Origin: Eretmocerus hayati | Lineage: Eukaryota > Arthropoda > Insecta > Hymenoptera > Aphelinidae | DNA: 64,000 nucleotides | Assembly: GCA_029851415.1 (NCBI GenBank) | Contig: CM056742.1 | Span: forward strand, 86,294,748-86,358,747 | Direction: 5' to 3' | Part shown: piece after piece, positions 34,461-46,133 of the stretch | Numbering within the stretch: the stretch's first letter is position 1 | Layout: each line of letters begins with the position of its first letter | The notes under the pieces: model-generated | The model's database searches: none | Told to the model about the DNA's origin: nothing | The model's input: the letters and a program-made list of their open reading frames with translations, nothing else | Program-made: the position numbers and the translations under genes

Positions 34461-34887
34461 TTGTGGGCTTGTTCTCTGTCTCCGCTAATAGAAGCAGACG
34501 GGGGTGGGTGACGACGCCGATAGAAATAGATGGTTCCGTAGATATTTTCAGTAGCTGTTTTTTCAATGGAAGGTATATTCAAATATATGAGAAAAACTCA
34601 TAATGCGTTCACGAGGCGCGGGGCGCGCCTGGATTTTACAGCTATAAGGGCTGGGTAAGGAGAGCCCTGCGAGTGAAGCTCGCGGAGAAGCTCGTAGTGC
34701 GAAGAGAGACCGATGAAGACGAGCCGGACAGCGCTTGCTCTGCGCCGTATTCATACCATAGTTCATAGCCTACTTTTCCTGATCGATCATGGTCGCTGAT
34801 GTAGTTCCCACAGAACAAAGAGATGAGTTGCTATGTGCTCTTTTCCATCATATGAAAATATATGTATTACGATAAGTAAATAATGAT
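34461..34887. other. No recognised gene
   Basis: GC-richer patch near 34610-34740 with a palindromic GGCGCGGGGCGCGCC-type stretch; nothing assignable. Confidence 0.35.
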
Positions 34888-37182
34888 ATATCGATACCTC
34901 TTACGAGGACTATCACGTACGCTAACGCCGCGCGAGAAGTAATATTTGCGCGATATCGTCCGACGAAGAGTATCACTTGCGCCTATGACCGACGAAGACC
35001 AACATATAGCGCCTACCCCCGACAAGAAGTAACACATAGCGCTTATGCCCGTCGAAGAGTAACACATAGCGTATGCCCCCGGCGAAGAGAAGGTAGTTGA
35101 ATTACCCCCGAAAAGACGCTCCTGGCGCGAGAAAGTGGCTAAACTCGGTACAACACGACGTTTGTGGGTTCAAACGATGGGTAATACCTTCAATAATCGA
35201 CGTTAACAAGATTTAATGTTTTAAAATTGGGGCGTGGTATGGATAAACAATAAAAACATGCATTTTTTGACCTTTTCCTCGGATTTTCATCGATATGTCG
35301 GAAAATACCAATTTTTTGGGGAAATTTGTAGAATAACTTTTTGTAGATCTTGGAAAGATTTACAAAATTGGTCTGAACACTTTTCCTCGCAAACTGCAAC
35401 CCTTTGAAGTTATTCCTCACCAATGTCGAGATCGAATTTGTTTGAACAAATCCGCTGAAATTGTTTATAACGGGCTCAAACTATTCTCCTAAGATGATTC
35501 AGTGAATTTGGAGCAAAAAAGATCTGAAGATATTTTTTCCTAAACTTGATCGTTCTCGAGTAATGGGAATAGCCGATTCCGCGCCGCGATTTCGCGATTC
35601 GCAACCCTAAGTGCCTTCATGCTAGAAAAGTAGTTTGAGCCCGTTATAAACAATTTCAGCGAATTTGTTTGAACAAATTCAATTCTTACTTTGATAAGGA
35701 ATAACTCCAAAGGGTTGCAGTTTGCGAGGAAAAGTGTTCAGACCAATTTTGTAAATCCAAGATCTACAAAAAGAGATTCCATGAATTTTTTCAAAAAATT
35801 GATATTTTCCGACTTATTGTGGAAAAACCGAGAGAATGATCAAAATGCATGGTTTTATCGTTTATTTATACCGCGCCCCAATTTTTAAACAATAATTCTT
35901 GTTAATATCGATTATTGGAGGTATTGCCTATCGTTTGAACCCACAAACGTCGTGTGGTACCGAGTTTAGCCACTTAGTGATCGAATTTCGAGGGTAATTT
36001 AACTACCTAGAGTAACACGTGGCCCTGACGCCCGGAGAAGAGTATTATTCGAATCTCGGGGGCAATTTGAATTGTTCGTTACGATTCGTGATTCTTTTCT
36101 GATCGAAAATTGAGAATCCCGACACATTTCGAAATTCAGGAAAGATTCCAAATTTTGCCGAGAAATAAATCAATGACAGTCAAATCCGCAAATGCTCGGA
36201 CCACAGATTCCATCAATCCTAGAACCCAGCAAGGCAACCAAATTCCCAAATACCTGGATACTTGAACTAGAATGAGTTATTTTGAAAGAGAACTAGTCCC
36301 AAAACCTAGAAAGGCCATCAAATCCACGAATAACCGGATGCTCGGACCAATAATTTTGCCAGGTGATGAATAAATCCCAGAACTAAAGTAACGAAAGGAA
36401 TACACGGATACCATCACCCATCTTGTAGTCAACGGCAATTCCCTCAGAATGCATTTGAAGAATGAAAAACAAATCTTCAGAACTCAGTTCCTCAAGGAAC
36501 TCGGCTCAAATCCATTTCAAAATAGAGTTAATTTTACGTCAAAGTCATGGATTATGAATTTCATCCATAATCCAATATCCTCAACACGTCCAAACTCCTT
36601 CTTGCTTGACCACTCGTAACTCGGGTGTACAAAATCGTCGAGCCATATTCGATGGAGAGATTTTATATGTCTTGGGATGGGCTATGATAGAAGATCCCGC
36701 AAAAATTTCTACACTATCACAATTTCCGTTATTCGAATCGATGCAAAGCATGCTTCATATCGATCTAATAGTGCACCAAATAAGAATGTAAAAAGTGTCC
36801 ACACATGCTGATTCAATGCATAACGTATTGCGAAGGAAAGAAATGAACCGGTCGCTCATGTCTACGATTCGATAAACTGTACTGTATAATTTCTCCGGGG
36901 TAATGAATTCATATCCCAGTTTGCAATAACACAATGAAAGCCGTTTCAGAGTTTTAGGATGTGCGTCCAGCCGCTACAAGTGATACATTTCGCCGGGGTG
37001 GGGGCTATGTGAAACTCTTCGACGGGCATAAGCGCTAGGAGATACTTTTCGCTGGGCATGAGCGCTAGATGATACTCTTCGCCGGTGGCACGCGTATGTG
37101 TTACTTTTCGCGGGGCGTTGCGTACGTGTCACTCTTCGTCGGACGTTATGAAAGTGTTTTTCTTCGTAGGAGGTATCGATAT
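34888..37182. mobile_element. Foldback (FB)-like element with tandemly repeated arms
   Basis: The left arm (34888-35089) starts ATATCGATACCTCTTACG and consists of units of about 30 bp such as CGAAGAGTAACACATAGCGC. The right arm (about 36975-37182) is its reverse complement (TGTTACTTTTCG, ACTCTTCGTCGG) and ends CGTAGGAGGTATCGATAT. Inverted arms built of tandem repeats are the hallmark of FB elements. The middle holds a second nested foldback (35090-36008) and about 0.9 kb without recognisable coding. Related units occur at 62720-62860. Confidence 0.6.
35090..36008. mobile_element. Foldback/MITE with about 390-bp inverted repeats
   Basis: The left arm (35090-35492) begins AAGGTAGTTGAATTACCC. 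The right arm (35628-36008) ends GGGTAATTTAACTACCT. Landmarks such as GTTTGTGGGTTCAAACGATG, TTGGGGCGTGGTAT and GGGCTCAAACTA have close complements in the other arm. The loop is about 135 bp. It sits inside a CGAAGAGTAACAC unit, with AGAG on both sides as a probable 4-bp target duplication. Frames in the arms are shadows. Confidence 0.75.
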
Positions 37183-38838
37183 GGAGCTCGATGTAACCCT
37201 GACACGTCCATAGCCGTGCTCATTGCTCCCCGGAGCAATGCATTTCATAATCAGATTCGTATTAAAATGTATACTTTGCGTGGACTTATAATCAAAAAAA
37301 TCCCTGGATTGAAATCTCTGGAAGAAAAATTTTCTATATGGCTAGCATTTGACGAGGCTCGAGCGGTCATGGCTTTGGATTCCGGGCGTCCATAGTATAT
37401 GTTATATTGAATCGCGTTTCCAGATTCTTACAATTTTCAGTACGTATTTGCTAATTCCTCATGAGATATATACCATTGATCAAAAAGAAATTTTCCTTCT
37501 TTCAGATCCGACATTACATTTTGAACTCGAGTCGATTTGAACTTTGAATTTTGGAACATGTGAAGTTACAGTGACATAATTTTACATTCATGACTATTAT
37601 AATTGTCTGGTTCGCCAGGCTTTTTACTCTTCTTGCTATTTTATCTGTATTATCATACAGATAAAATCAAGCTAGCGCTAACATGAGATTCATTTCCTCC
37701 CTTTTCACCTCTCGTTGGAATGTGAATTTACGTACGTTTCGAAAAGTGATTTGAAAAGCTTACACGATCATCTTTTGACAGAATTCCGACAGAATATAAT
37801 TCCTCAAAAATTCCAGTTGATTAAATATTTGTAAGAATGCGCTTTCCAAACATTTCACCTCACAAAAGTTATTCTGTCTTGCCTTTCCTGATTCTAGTTC
37901 TTGCTAGTAATAGATATTTGATTCAAGTATATTCTTATTCTAAAATTTCCGACTGAATATGATTGATACATGATTCTTGATAAGGTAATCTACTCTAATC
38001 TCTCTCTTTTCGGGTATAATTATGGTTAGATTATGGATAAACTTCTCTGCATTCTCTAATATTCCAAGTCATCATCTTAGAAATTCATTCTTTGTTGGCA
38101 TCAATCTCATATGTGTCGCAGAGTGTTGATCATCACGTATCTCCCATATCCCATCTTGTAATCCTTTCGCATCATTTTGCGAATTGCACTTTATCTTTCA
38201 AGTATTCTGGTATATATTCATGCTCGTTCTGTGAGTTGTAGGAATCTAGCACGACTTTTTCTCCAGATAAGCTCTGTGTATATTTAAACCTCTCTTGGGG
38301 TTTTCGGTATTTCATATACTTCCGCTGTTTTTATCGGAGTCGTCTTAGACATCTCTGAAATATCATTTCGTTGTTCCATAACCTCAATGATAAGTGGTAT
38401 CACTTTTACATTGATTATTTCTGGATACAAAGACGTCATTGGTTTTGGATTTGATTGCTCCTCTTTGGAACCTGAAACAAGTCTTCTCAAAATTAGACAA
38501 GGGACCCCCCCCCAGGCAACCGACCTTGAAAACTGTAATCATGACTCCGAAAGAGATCATGTAAAATAAGCCAGAGGAAACGAAATAGTTCGCAAATGAT
38601 CGAGTTTTCTCGTTATAATTTTGACTTGGCTCATGCCCCGTGCTACATTCATTATGTTTCTCAAGTCATCATCTCTTTCTCATGCTTCTGAGGAAGTATT
38701 TTCATCGAGTTGCAATTTCGGATTAATCGACAACCCATACATAGGATTGTTCGGATCTTCCATCAGTTTGTTACTCAGCAACGGTGATAGGTCTGATTTT
38801 GTCTCTCGGAATACAATTATTTCCGATTTCCCTGTCAC
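37183..38838. other. Mostly unrecognised; lower part may be tail of the envelope remnant
   Basis: Nothing recognised at 37183-38280. Minus frames at 38284-38490 and the stop-broken translation at 38620-38838 continue in the direction of the envelope-like frame above and might be its membrane-proximal or cytoplasmic part; this is conjecture. Confidence 0.3.
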
Positions 38839-39297
38839 TCACGGCAAAGCTACCAATTTCAGAGATTTGGTTTGGGCAGCACAGCCAATGCGTAAATGTG
38901 GGAGACCCAATCCGTTTATTTTTGATTTTCCAGTTTTGTTTGTTGTGCAATTCTCAGAAATAAATTCTGCATGTTCAGTAGAGAAGACCCATGTATTTTC
39001 TTTCTCTAATTTTGTCCAAAATATTTCTTGCAATTTGGCTATTTTGAATCCACATGTAGGGAGAGTAATAAACCCTCTCCCTACTGCCAACTTAACTTTG
39101 CATGGTGAAAAATTGCCCACTGTTCTGAATGGTCCTGGATTCTCACAAACAAGAGTTCTTCTAAGATGTTTACAGTTATTTAATGCTTCGACACTGAATT
39201 CAATGTATGCTTCATGATCGTCATTAATTGCCGTGTAAATCGAATATGGCCACATGAAAGCTGAAACCGATGAGTTCCTCTGTTTCACTGGTACCAA
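38839..39297 (-). pseudogene. Envelope-like (baculovirus F / errantivirus Env type) remnant
   Basis: A 152-codon minus-strand frame shows a spacing pattern typical of the membrane-proximal ectodomain of F-like envelope proteins carried by gypsy-type retroelements: paired Cys (CKVKLAV, then TLPTCGFKIAK), an aromatic motif FWTKLEKENTWVFS, then Cys, a Gly-rich INGLGLPHLRIGC and a downstream hydrophilic segment. It is truncated at the N-terminus, a stop follows at the 3' side, and no pol of the same element is seen nearby. It could also be an unrelated cysteine-rich fragment; the identification rests on motif pattern only. Confidence 0.42.
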
Positions 39298-40261
39298 ACG
39301 AGCTTCAAAGAGGCTGTATCCATTACGATCCCTTATGGGTTGGTCTGAGGATTGCCATTGGAACCTATCTGTATTTGCCTATGGGGACGAGTCAATGGAA
39401 ATGAAAGAGCTTGTAATTTTTGAATTACTCATCCAATTGCCTTCATATTTTGAGGTCTGCTCCAGCATGTTTTAAGCTGTTCTGTATCCAGCTACAGGGT
39501 TCTATGTATTTTGGTCCCAGATTTTGGTTTTTATAACCATTTACCATGATGAGCTTATGCTTTGTCATCTCAAATTCTGAAAATGCCCATTCTGGGCTAC
39601 GGTTCTTCATATAATTGGCTGAAATTCTACCTATAGGTCCTAATTGTCCTCTAGAACAGTCAGTCGATTGCATTTCCTTTAGTTGACATGCTTATTTGGG
39701 GACGAAAATTTTCAAAATTCATTTTGTTGCTTTGTATCTCATTCTTGCTTTTCATGATCAAAATTGGAGTTTCCCCTTGATACCAATGAGTATCTGTCGA
39801 TGCAATAAGTCAACAGTTTTGTGTTATGGAAATTATCTGAAATGGAACAGTACCCACAAAAAATAATGGAACATCGATACTCGCACTAAAACATCGACTG
39901 CTCAAAAAACTATTGGTCGTACGGCGATTTTGAAAAGAGCATCTTGAAGATCGAAAAAATGCTAACTTCTCATGTGCCTCAAAAGATTTTCTTATGTATT
40001 ATTCATGTCTAGTGTTCACTGTCAAGAAGTGAACTTTTTCAACTTTTGCGTCGATCACCTGTAATTTTCACGGGCATAAACGGATCGGAGAAAACTCAAC
40101 GGGATCTTGGAGGGCTTTTTGAAACCTTTAATCTCCTTTCTTCGAGAATCCTCTACGATGATTTGAAGCCAAACAATTGCTCTCTGATGACAACGATGAA
40201 ATATGCGTGCTACCTGTATGGTTCCAAGGGCGTTCCACCTTATTTTGATCCGACCTCGTTT
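39298..40261. other. No recognised gene
   Basis: Minus frame 39443-39673 could belong to the envelope remnant but shows no diagnostic residues. Confidence 0.35.
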
Positions 40262-40560
40262 GTGAACATGAAATATGACTTCGAAAAATTTCAAAGGACA
40301 CATTATCGACGTAAAATTGTCTGAACTTCCAGGGAATGTGGTTGAAATCAACCTCAAATGCGCTCCTAAAAAATGCATTCGATTCAAACACTGTTTTGAG
40401 TGAAAAGTAATTTTTATATGAAGAAAATCGAACGTAGCTCTCCAGGAGCGCGTTTGAGGGCAATTTCACACACATTCACTGAAAGTTCAGACAATTTCAC
40501 GTCGATAGTGTGTCCTTTGGAATTTTTCAAAGTCAAAAAACCATGTTCGTATCCCTATTC
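40262..40560. repeat. Inverted repeat, arms of about 115 bp
   Basis: AAATTTCAAAGGACACATTA, then CGACGTAAAATTGTCTGAAC, then TTGAAATCAACCTCAAATGC at 40262-40375 is repeated in reverse complement at about 40440-40560. The loop is about 65 bp. Overlapping frames on both strands are shadows of this palindrome. Confidence 0.75.
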
Positions 40561-43500
40561 TAGCCACTCATCTTATTTGTGAGCTAGAACGAGTGAAATC
40601 CAACTAAGATTTGCCCGCGTTCAAATGGACTAAATAATGCTCATTTCCAACTCGTAGAATAGAAACTCTCGCTCGCATCTAGCTCGAGGCTCGGCTCCGG
40701 AAGTTCTCGCACATATTTGGGGGTACATTGGAGAGTAATTCCACACAGATTGGCGCACATGAGTTCAGATGGTAGCATATGCGAGCCTTACCTGTGAGGT
40801 CATTTTCAGCAAAAAGTCAAAGAAAGGTGTTTTGAATTAGCTGAATGAAATCGAGAATTCAATATTCCACCCAGGTTATTGTTCTTATTAGTAGCATTTG
40901 TATCGAAAAACATATTGGCACAGGTTTGGGGTCGAATGAAGGAAAACGATTTTTTTTAATGATCTCAAAGTTTGGCATATTCACGAATTTGTTCAGCTTC
41001 TAACAACTGTAAGTCCCTTAGAGAGTACAGTAATCGACTTTTACCAGTGGTCAAATTGTAGGTTGTCTCAAGACCTTCAAAATTACCACTTGTGAAAGTC
41101 GATTATCACATGTCTAGTGATAGCTACATCACTTTGAAGCAAGCCCAGAAATCGCTGAGATGTGCTCTCAGCAAATACCTCCTAGAAGCTGTTAAGCTCA
41201 AGTATCGACCTTGGACAATTTTTTCTCAAAAGTGCTAGTTTTGAGGAAAAAAATGCGCCTAGGTACGTCCAAAAATGTTGATTTAGTCGGAATTATGATT
41301 CTCTGGAAATAGCCTAAAAAGGGCCCAGAAATGGCCTTTTATAGGCCCTAGGGCCCACGGCGGCCTTGGAAAGAATGAAAAAAAAATTTTCCGTAGTACA
41401 TGTATTTCAATATGGTACTAACGGAAAAGAAATCTTATGGATTCTTTCCAGACCCCCCCCCCCCCCGCCCTCCCCTGATGCAGGCGTTCGTCGAGATGCT
41501 CCGAAATGGTCCATCTATATAACTATCGTTCGACATAGTACTACGGAATTTTTATCGCTTGCAACTGTGGGACTATCTCTCATCAACAACAAGAAATACT
41601 TTTCTTCTTTAAATGAGTTGAACATCTCGAATTTGAACTGAAGTTGAAAACTCTATCACGAATGGGTATCGAAATTTTGGGTGTTTTACTCGTCGAATAG
41701 CTCTTCCGACTATAGAGTCGACGATGTTTGACTTTGAATTCTTGGGATCTTGTGCTCTTCTCGAATCCTCCATTCAGATAAGCTGATAGCCCTCAAGGAG
41801 AGCTTCATTTTAAGCTATTGTATGCCCAAGTTGGATGAAAATTGACCAAGTAATAATGACTTTCCGAGTACCCTCTTTAACATATGAATAATTGAAGTTC
41901 GAATGGATTTTCACTCCTCTGTGGTGATTTGAAAATTTTTGAGGTGTCGGTCGGTTTTGATTCTAGTAGTATATATCTTGAAGAGTTTCCACACAAACTC
42001 TCGACAAGGTAGCATTAGAATTGTTCGATTTACGAACAAGTACGCACTCGATTTTTGTTCTGATGGCAACTTTTTGGGTGAAATTTTGATTGCATAATAT
42101 TTTGGTCTCAAGTTTTTTCCATCGTTTTCCGTATTCTTCTGTTGGTTTTCCCTCGAGATATGATGATGACCAATCAATCTTTCACTATTTTATATGTACA
42201 TTTGAATTCTGAGACGAGAAATCTGGAAATACGCATATGACGGTTTTTCGTGTCGGAAACTTGCATTTTCCCCCTTGGAATGCTTTTATTTCAATTTTGA
42301 CACTTAAATCCAACGAAGTAACTATTGATGTACGTAACTATGTAGATTTGTGATGATAATGAACAATCATGGTAGTGGTTTACTCAAAATTCATGTCCTA
42401 GTAACAATTTCAAAGGCTGGAGTACGCATTTCTCGTGTACTTTTCGATGCAATTTTGTAATATCTAAAATCGAATTTCTCGCTTCGCTAATTCCTTTTTG
42501 GCAATAAAATAAGTGGAAACAGTTAGTTTCAGAGGTTATCTACGATGTCTCATGGCTATATGCTTCGATTTTTGCGTTTCTTGACTTTATCTTTCGAAAT
42601 TCTGGAGATGCCTTTTTGGGGTTCTTTACTCGAATCTCGTCGGTTTTCTCGATCTTAGGCTAGGTGTGAGGTGTGAAATGCCTCTGGACATGTTTTTATA
42701 GGTACGTGTACGTGTAGTAAAGGTGTACCGATGTGTTTTACTATAAGTTCCGGTAATTTGTGGACCGGATGACGTGTTAAGGGATCAAAAATGGTCCCGG
42801 TGGGTGTATTTTGTGTGCATTGCGGTGCAAATCGTGGATCCGGAACAAAAATTCCAATCGAGCTGAAATTTGGAAGGTGAGGTCTTCACATAATGATGCT
42901 GATGATCCACTAAAATTTCCGTGGAACATTTGAAAATTTTGATACCCAGGCGAGTAAACAGCTCGCGCCTGTGCCGTGCCTTTAATGCGGCTGCAATGTT
43001 CCCGATACCGTGCGTTTGTATAGTGTAGCTGTCTGTGCTACAAATAGCTCATATACTCCAACTTTCGTTGTCATTCAGTTTTCGTCGCATGTTGGCCCTC
43101 TCTCTCTCTCGTTTGAATAGCGGTCAGTAGTCAATGTGTACATTATGGCTTGATGGCTCTACCAGTGTTATTATTATTATTGTTCAAGACAAAATGTTGG
43201 GATTTTCCTCATCTTCGATGAGGATCCTTCTACCAGAAGGGTCTCTGTGAGATTTCATATCAGATAAGTATTGGAGTTAATGGACGTCATACATGATTTG
43301 ATTCTTTGTGAAGTTTTCTTCCCAACTTTTCAGGTTAATGGCAGCAATCAAGGTAGTGAGGATATAGTCAGTAAGAATTCAAATACGTTGCACTGCATTT
43401 TGTAATATTTCTAATGCGTACCTGTCTTTTCCTAGGCTATATGTGTCATTTTCTTTGGTATAAGAATCCACGTATGCTGAAAAACGCTTGTAGCAGATGT

Positions 43501-44199
43501 ATCTATCCTGCCTCTCTGGGCATGGAATTTGATTCAACTCTTTCATCTTTGGTATGAGAGTTTGATTTGGCTGTTTTTCCAAGGTATTTCTTTTATATTT
43601 GACATCTGTTGAGGAATTCACATTTTGACTTCTGGAAGCTGTAAGTTCTCACTTAAATTTGACTCAACTCTGTTCAAGTTTGTCATTTGAACATTTTTCA
43701 CCCTAGACCCCTCAATATTCGTGAATAAGATTTAAATAATGTACTCAGAAAATTGCTCCATTTTCAGATTTCTGTAAGACTTCCAAACAATTTTCGGCTC
43801 TCAAGACCTATACTGCTTTCATTCGGCCAGTCATACCAGAATTGGCTGGTTCGTTACCCCGAAAATTGATACTGTGTTCAATTCACTGATTTTATGATGG
43901 TGAGAATTTTTCTCATGGTCTCATTTTCAGACTGGTTGGAACTGGTGAGGCATTTACTATTGGCCTGTTCTTCATATTTTCAAAAATGGTCCCAGGCCAG
44001 TGGATGCCCAAAAAACTCTACTTTAGATCATCACAATTCCCTTAAGAGGATGTCGGAGTTCCATGCCTAATAGAGGAAATGTGCGAGTGGCGGGGCTGCT
44101 TGTACATTATCGAATCTGTAACCAATATAGCTAACTGAACAATAATATGGGGCGCCAGGGGTGTAGCTGGATGAGTTGACGTGGCAGATGATTATATTG
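40561..44199. other. No recognised gene in 3.6 kb
   Basis: Frames of at most about 90 codons without motifs. There is a C-run at about 41453-41465. A few minus frames (41911-42177, 43379-43621) are not convincing. Confidence 0.4.
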
Positions 44200-45020
44200 A
44201 GACCATTGCTCAAATATTGTAATATATTCTTCAACAAGAATGCATCTGCGTTGCATTGATTAGGAAATATCACAGTGTTTGGGTACTTCAATGAGAATAA
44301 CACACGTTCAGTAACGTGTCATGAATTCTTCAACAAGAATTTTTCTTACACTATCAAGGTTATGAAATGCCCCAATGTTTGTGTTCTTCAATAAGAACCA
44401 GTACACGTTCAGCAATGTAGAAAATTTCTTCAACAAGAATTTCTTGTAAATCCACACTGCCTAGATTAGGACATTTCCAGATGATTGCGTTCTTCAATAA
44501 GAATAGCTCACATTTAGAGGCGTGTGATGAATTCTTCAACAAGAATGTATTAACATTTTCTAGGTTAGGGGATACTCCTAACGTTTGTGTTCTTCAATAA
44601 GAACAACACATGTTCAGTAATGTGGAATGAATTCTTCAGTAAGAATTCTTTGTAAATCCACACTATCTAGTTTAGGAAATACCCAGATGATTGTGTTCTT
44701 CAATAAGAATAACAATCATTCAGTAGCAATGATGAATTCTTCAACAAGAATGTATTTATACTGCCTAGGTCAGTAAATACTCCAATGTTCGTGTTCTTCA
44801 GTAAGAACAACACACGGTCATTGATATGTCATGAATTCTTCAACAAGAATGGTCTTACGCTGCTTGAGTTGGGAAATACCCGAATGTTTGTCTTCTTCAG
44901 AGGGGACAACACGGTTCAGGAACGTGGAATACATTTCGCATCAAAAATGTTTGTGTAAATTAACACTGCCTAGGTTGCAAAGCCTCCCAATGTTTGTGTT
45001 TTTCAACAAGAAGTACGCAT
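44200..45020. repeat. Satellite array, about 102-bp unit with two palindromes
   Basis: Seven or so units. One palindrome, ATTCTTCAACAAGAAT, recurs near 44226, 44325, 44425, 44531, 44632, 44737 and 44836. A second, GTTCTTCAATAAGAAC, recurs near 44383, 44483, 44589, 44695 and 44790, about half a unit away. Sequence between them is conserved less well (ACACTGCCTAGGTTAGGAAA, CAGTAATGTGGAATG). The last units (44890, 45000) are degenerate. Confidence 0.88.
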
Positions 45021-45614
45021 CACCCACTACGTAGGAGACAATAGCTATCAGTCTGTTATTCAAAAATACAGCACCGTGTAGCCAAAACATTTGGGTCTTG
45101 CCTGCAAATAATATATCTGTGAGCTCTCTTCAAAAAGAGTAGCTTACAACTGTTTCAGCGTGACTGAAGAATTGGATGCAAATCACCTGGCGAAGGATTT
45201 TTCAAGGACAAAGTTTGATATGTATACGTCAAACCATTTATGTCCTCAAAGTCTAATCCTGCTCGTTCTTCCCCATGCTACCCCAGCTGATCCCTCTGAC
45301 TCCCACTGGAATTCTCCTAATTTCATAGAATTCCTCCACCTGTAGTCATCTCAAACCAAGAATAGTACAATATTTTTTCCCCAACATAATCAAATTGTTG
45401 TTCAACAACAGATGATGATCAAAATTATGTCAGCACTTCCTACCTTGAGAAAGCAGAAACCGTCCAAGAAATCATAATGCTCTCGCACTACGACGCCATA
45501 TTGCTTTCGCGCACTACGCCGCCATATTTGCTCAAGAGCGCGTCGTGGAATAGTGCTCTTGGTCGTACCTGGTCCGAAAATTGACTGTATTTCTGAACAT
45601 AGATCTATCTTGAG
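45021..45614. other. No recognised gene; target-site region of the LINE
   Basis: Unremarkable sequence. Its end, AAATTGTTTCATC (45615-45627), is the left copy of the LINE target duplication. Confidence 0.5.
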
Positions 45615-45627
45615 AAATTGTTTCATC

Positions 45628-46133
45628 ATTAGGAAATGATGACAAACTTGATACTGAAAGTTGTGTAAGAATAACCCACAGTATTACTCCTCCCAAGTTG
45701 TGCATTTGATTAATTCTGTTTCACAGAATTTGTTTCATTTTTTGATGTCCATTGTCTGGAGGAGAAAGATTGTATTAGTTCATGAAAAAGGTAATAAATA
45801 ATTCATTTAGCCATTCAAACTTAACTGAGTGAGATGAAAAACTCACATTTTAGAATAAAATGATTTTCAACGATGACTGCCATACGCTAAAAAAATCCAG
45901 GTTCAGACATGGCTGGAGGAGACTGCTTCATTTCTGTTTGATTTCCTTTTGATCATCTCAGTTCATCAGTTTTTTGTATTCAGTTGATCATAAGTCCCTT
46001 GGCCAAAAGTTCCTCAAGCCCTGTAAAAATCAAAAGAATTAGAATCCTATTCTTTTGCAGTCCTTGCCATAAAAATGGCAAAAACACAACCTGTATAATA
46101 TAGAAAGTTAAGTAAGTAGGAAACTACGCCGCC
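45628..46133 (+). promoter_or_regulatory. LINE 5' UTR with presumed internal promoter
   Basis: The 506 bp between the left TSD and ORF1. Non-LTR elements carry an internal pol II promoter here, but I cannot point to specific elements. It ends with a full Kozak consensus (GCCGCCATGG) at ORF1. Confidence 0.55.

Noticed and set aside
38621..39217. 198-codon plus-strand frame
   Set aside because: The antisense frame has the coherent Cys/Trp/Gly pattern; this one reads as its shadow.
44200..45020. Heat-shock-element array
   Set aside because: The GAATTCTTC spacing does not give alternating GAA and TTC at 5-bp steps as HSEs require.
44200..45020. CRISPR array
   Set aside because: The 102-bp unit is repeated throughout, including the sequence between palindromes, so there are no unique spacers; the genome is eukaryotic.
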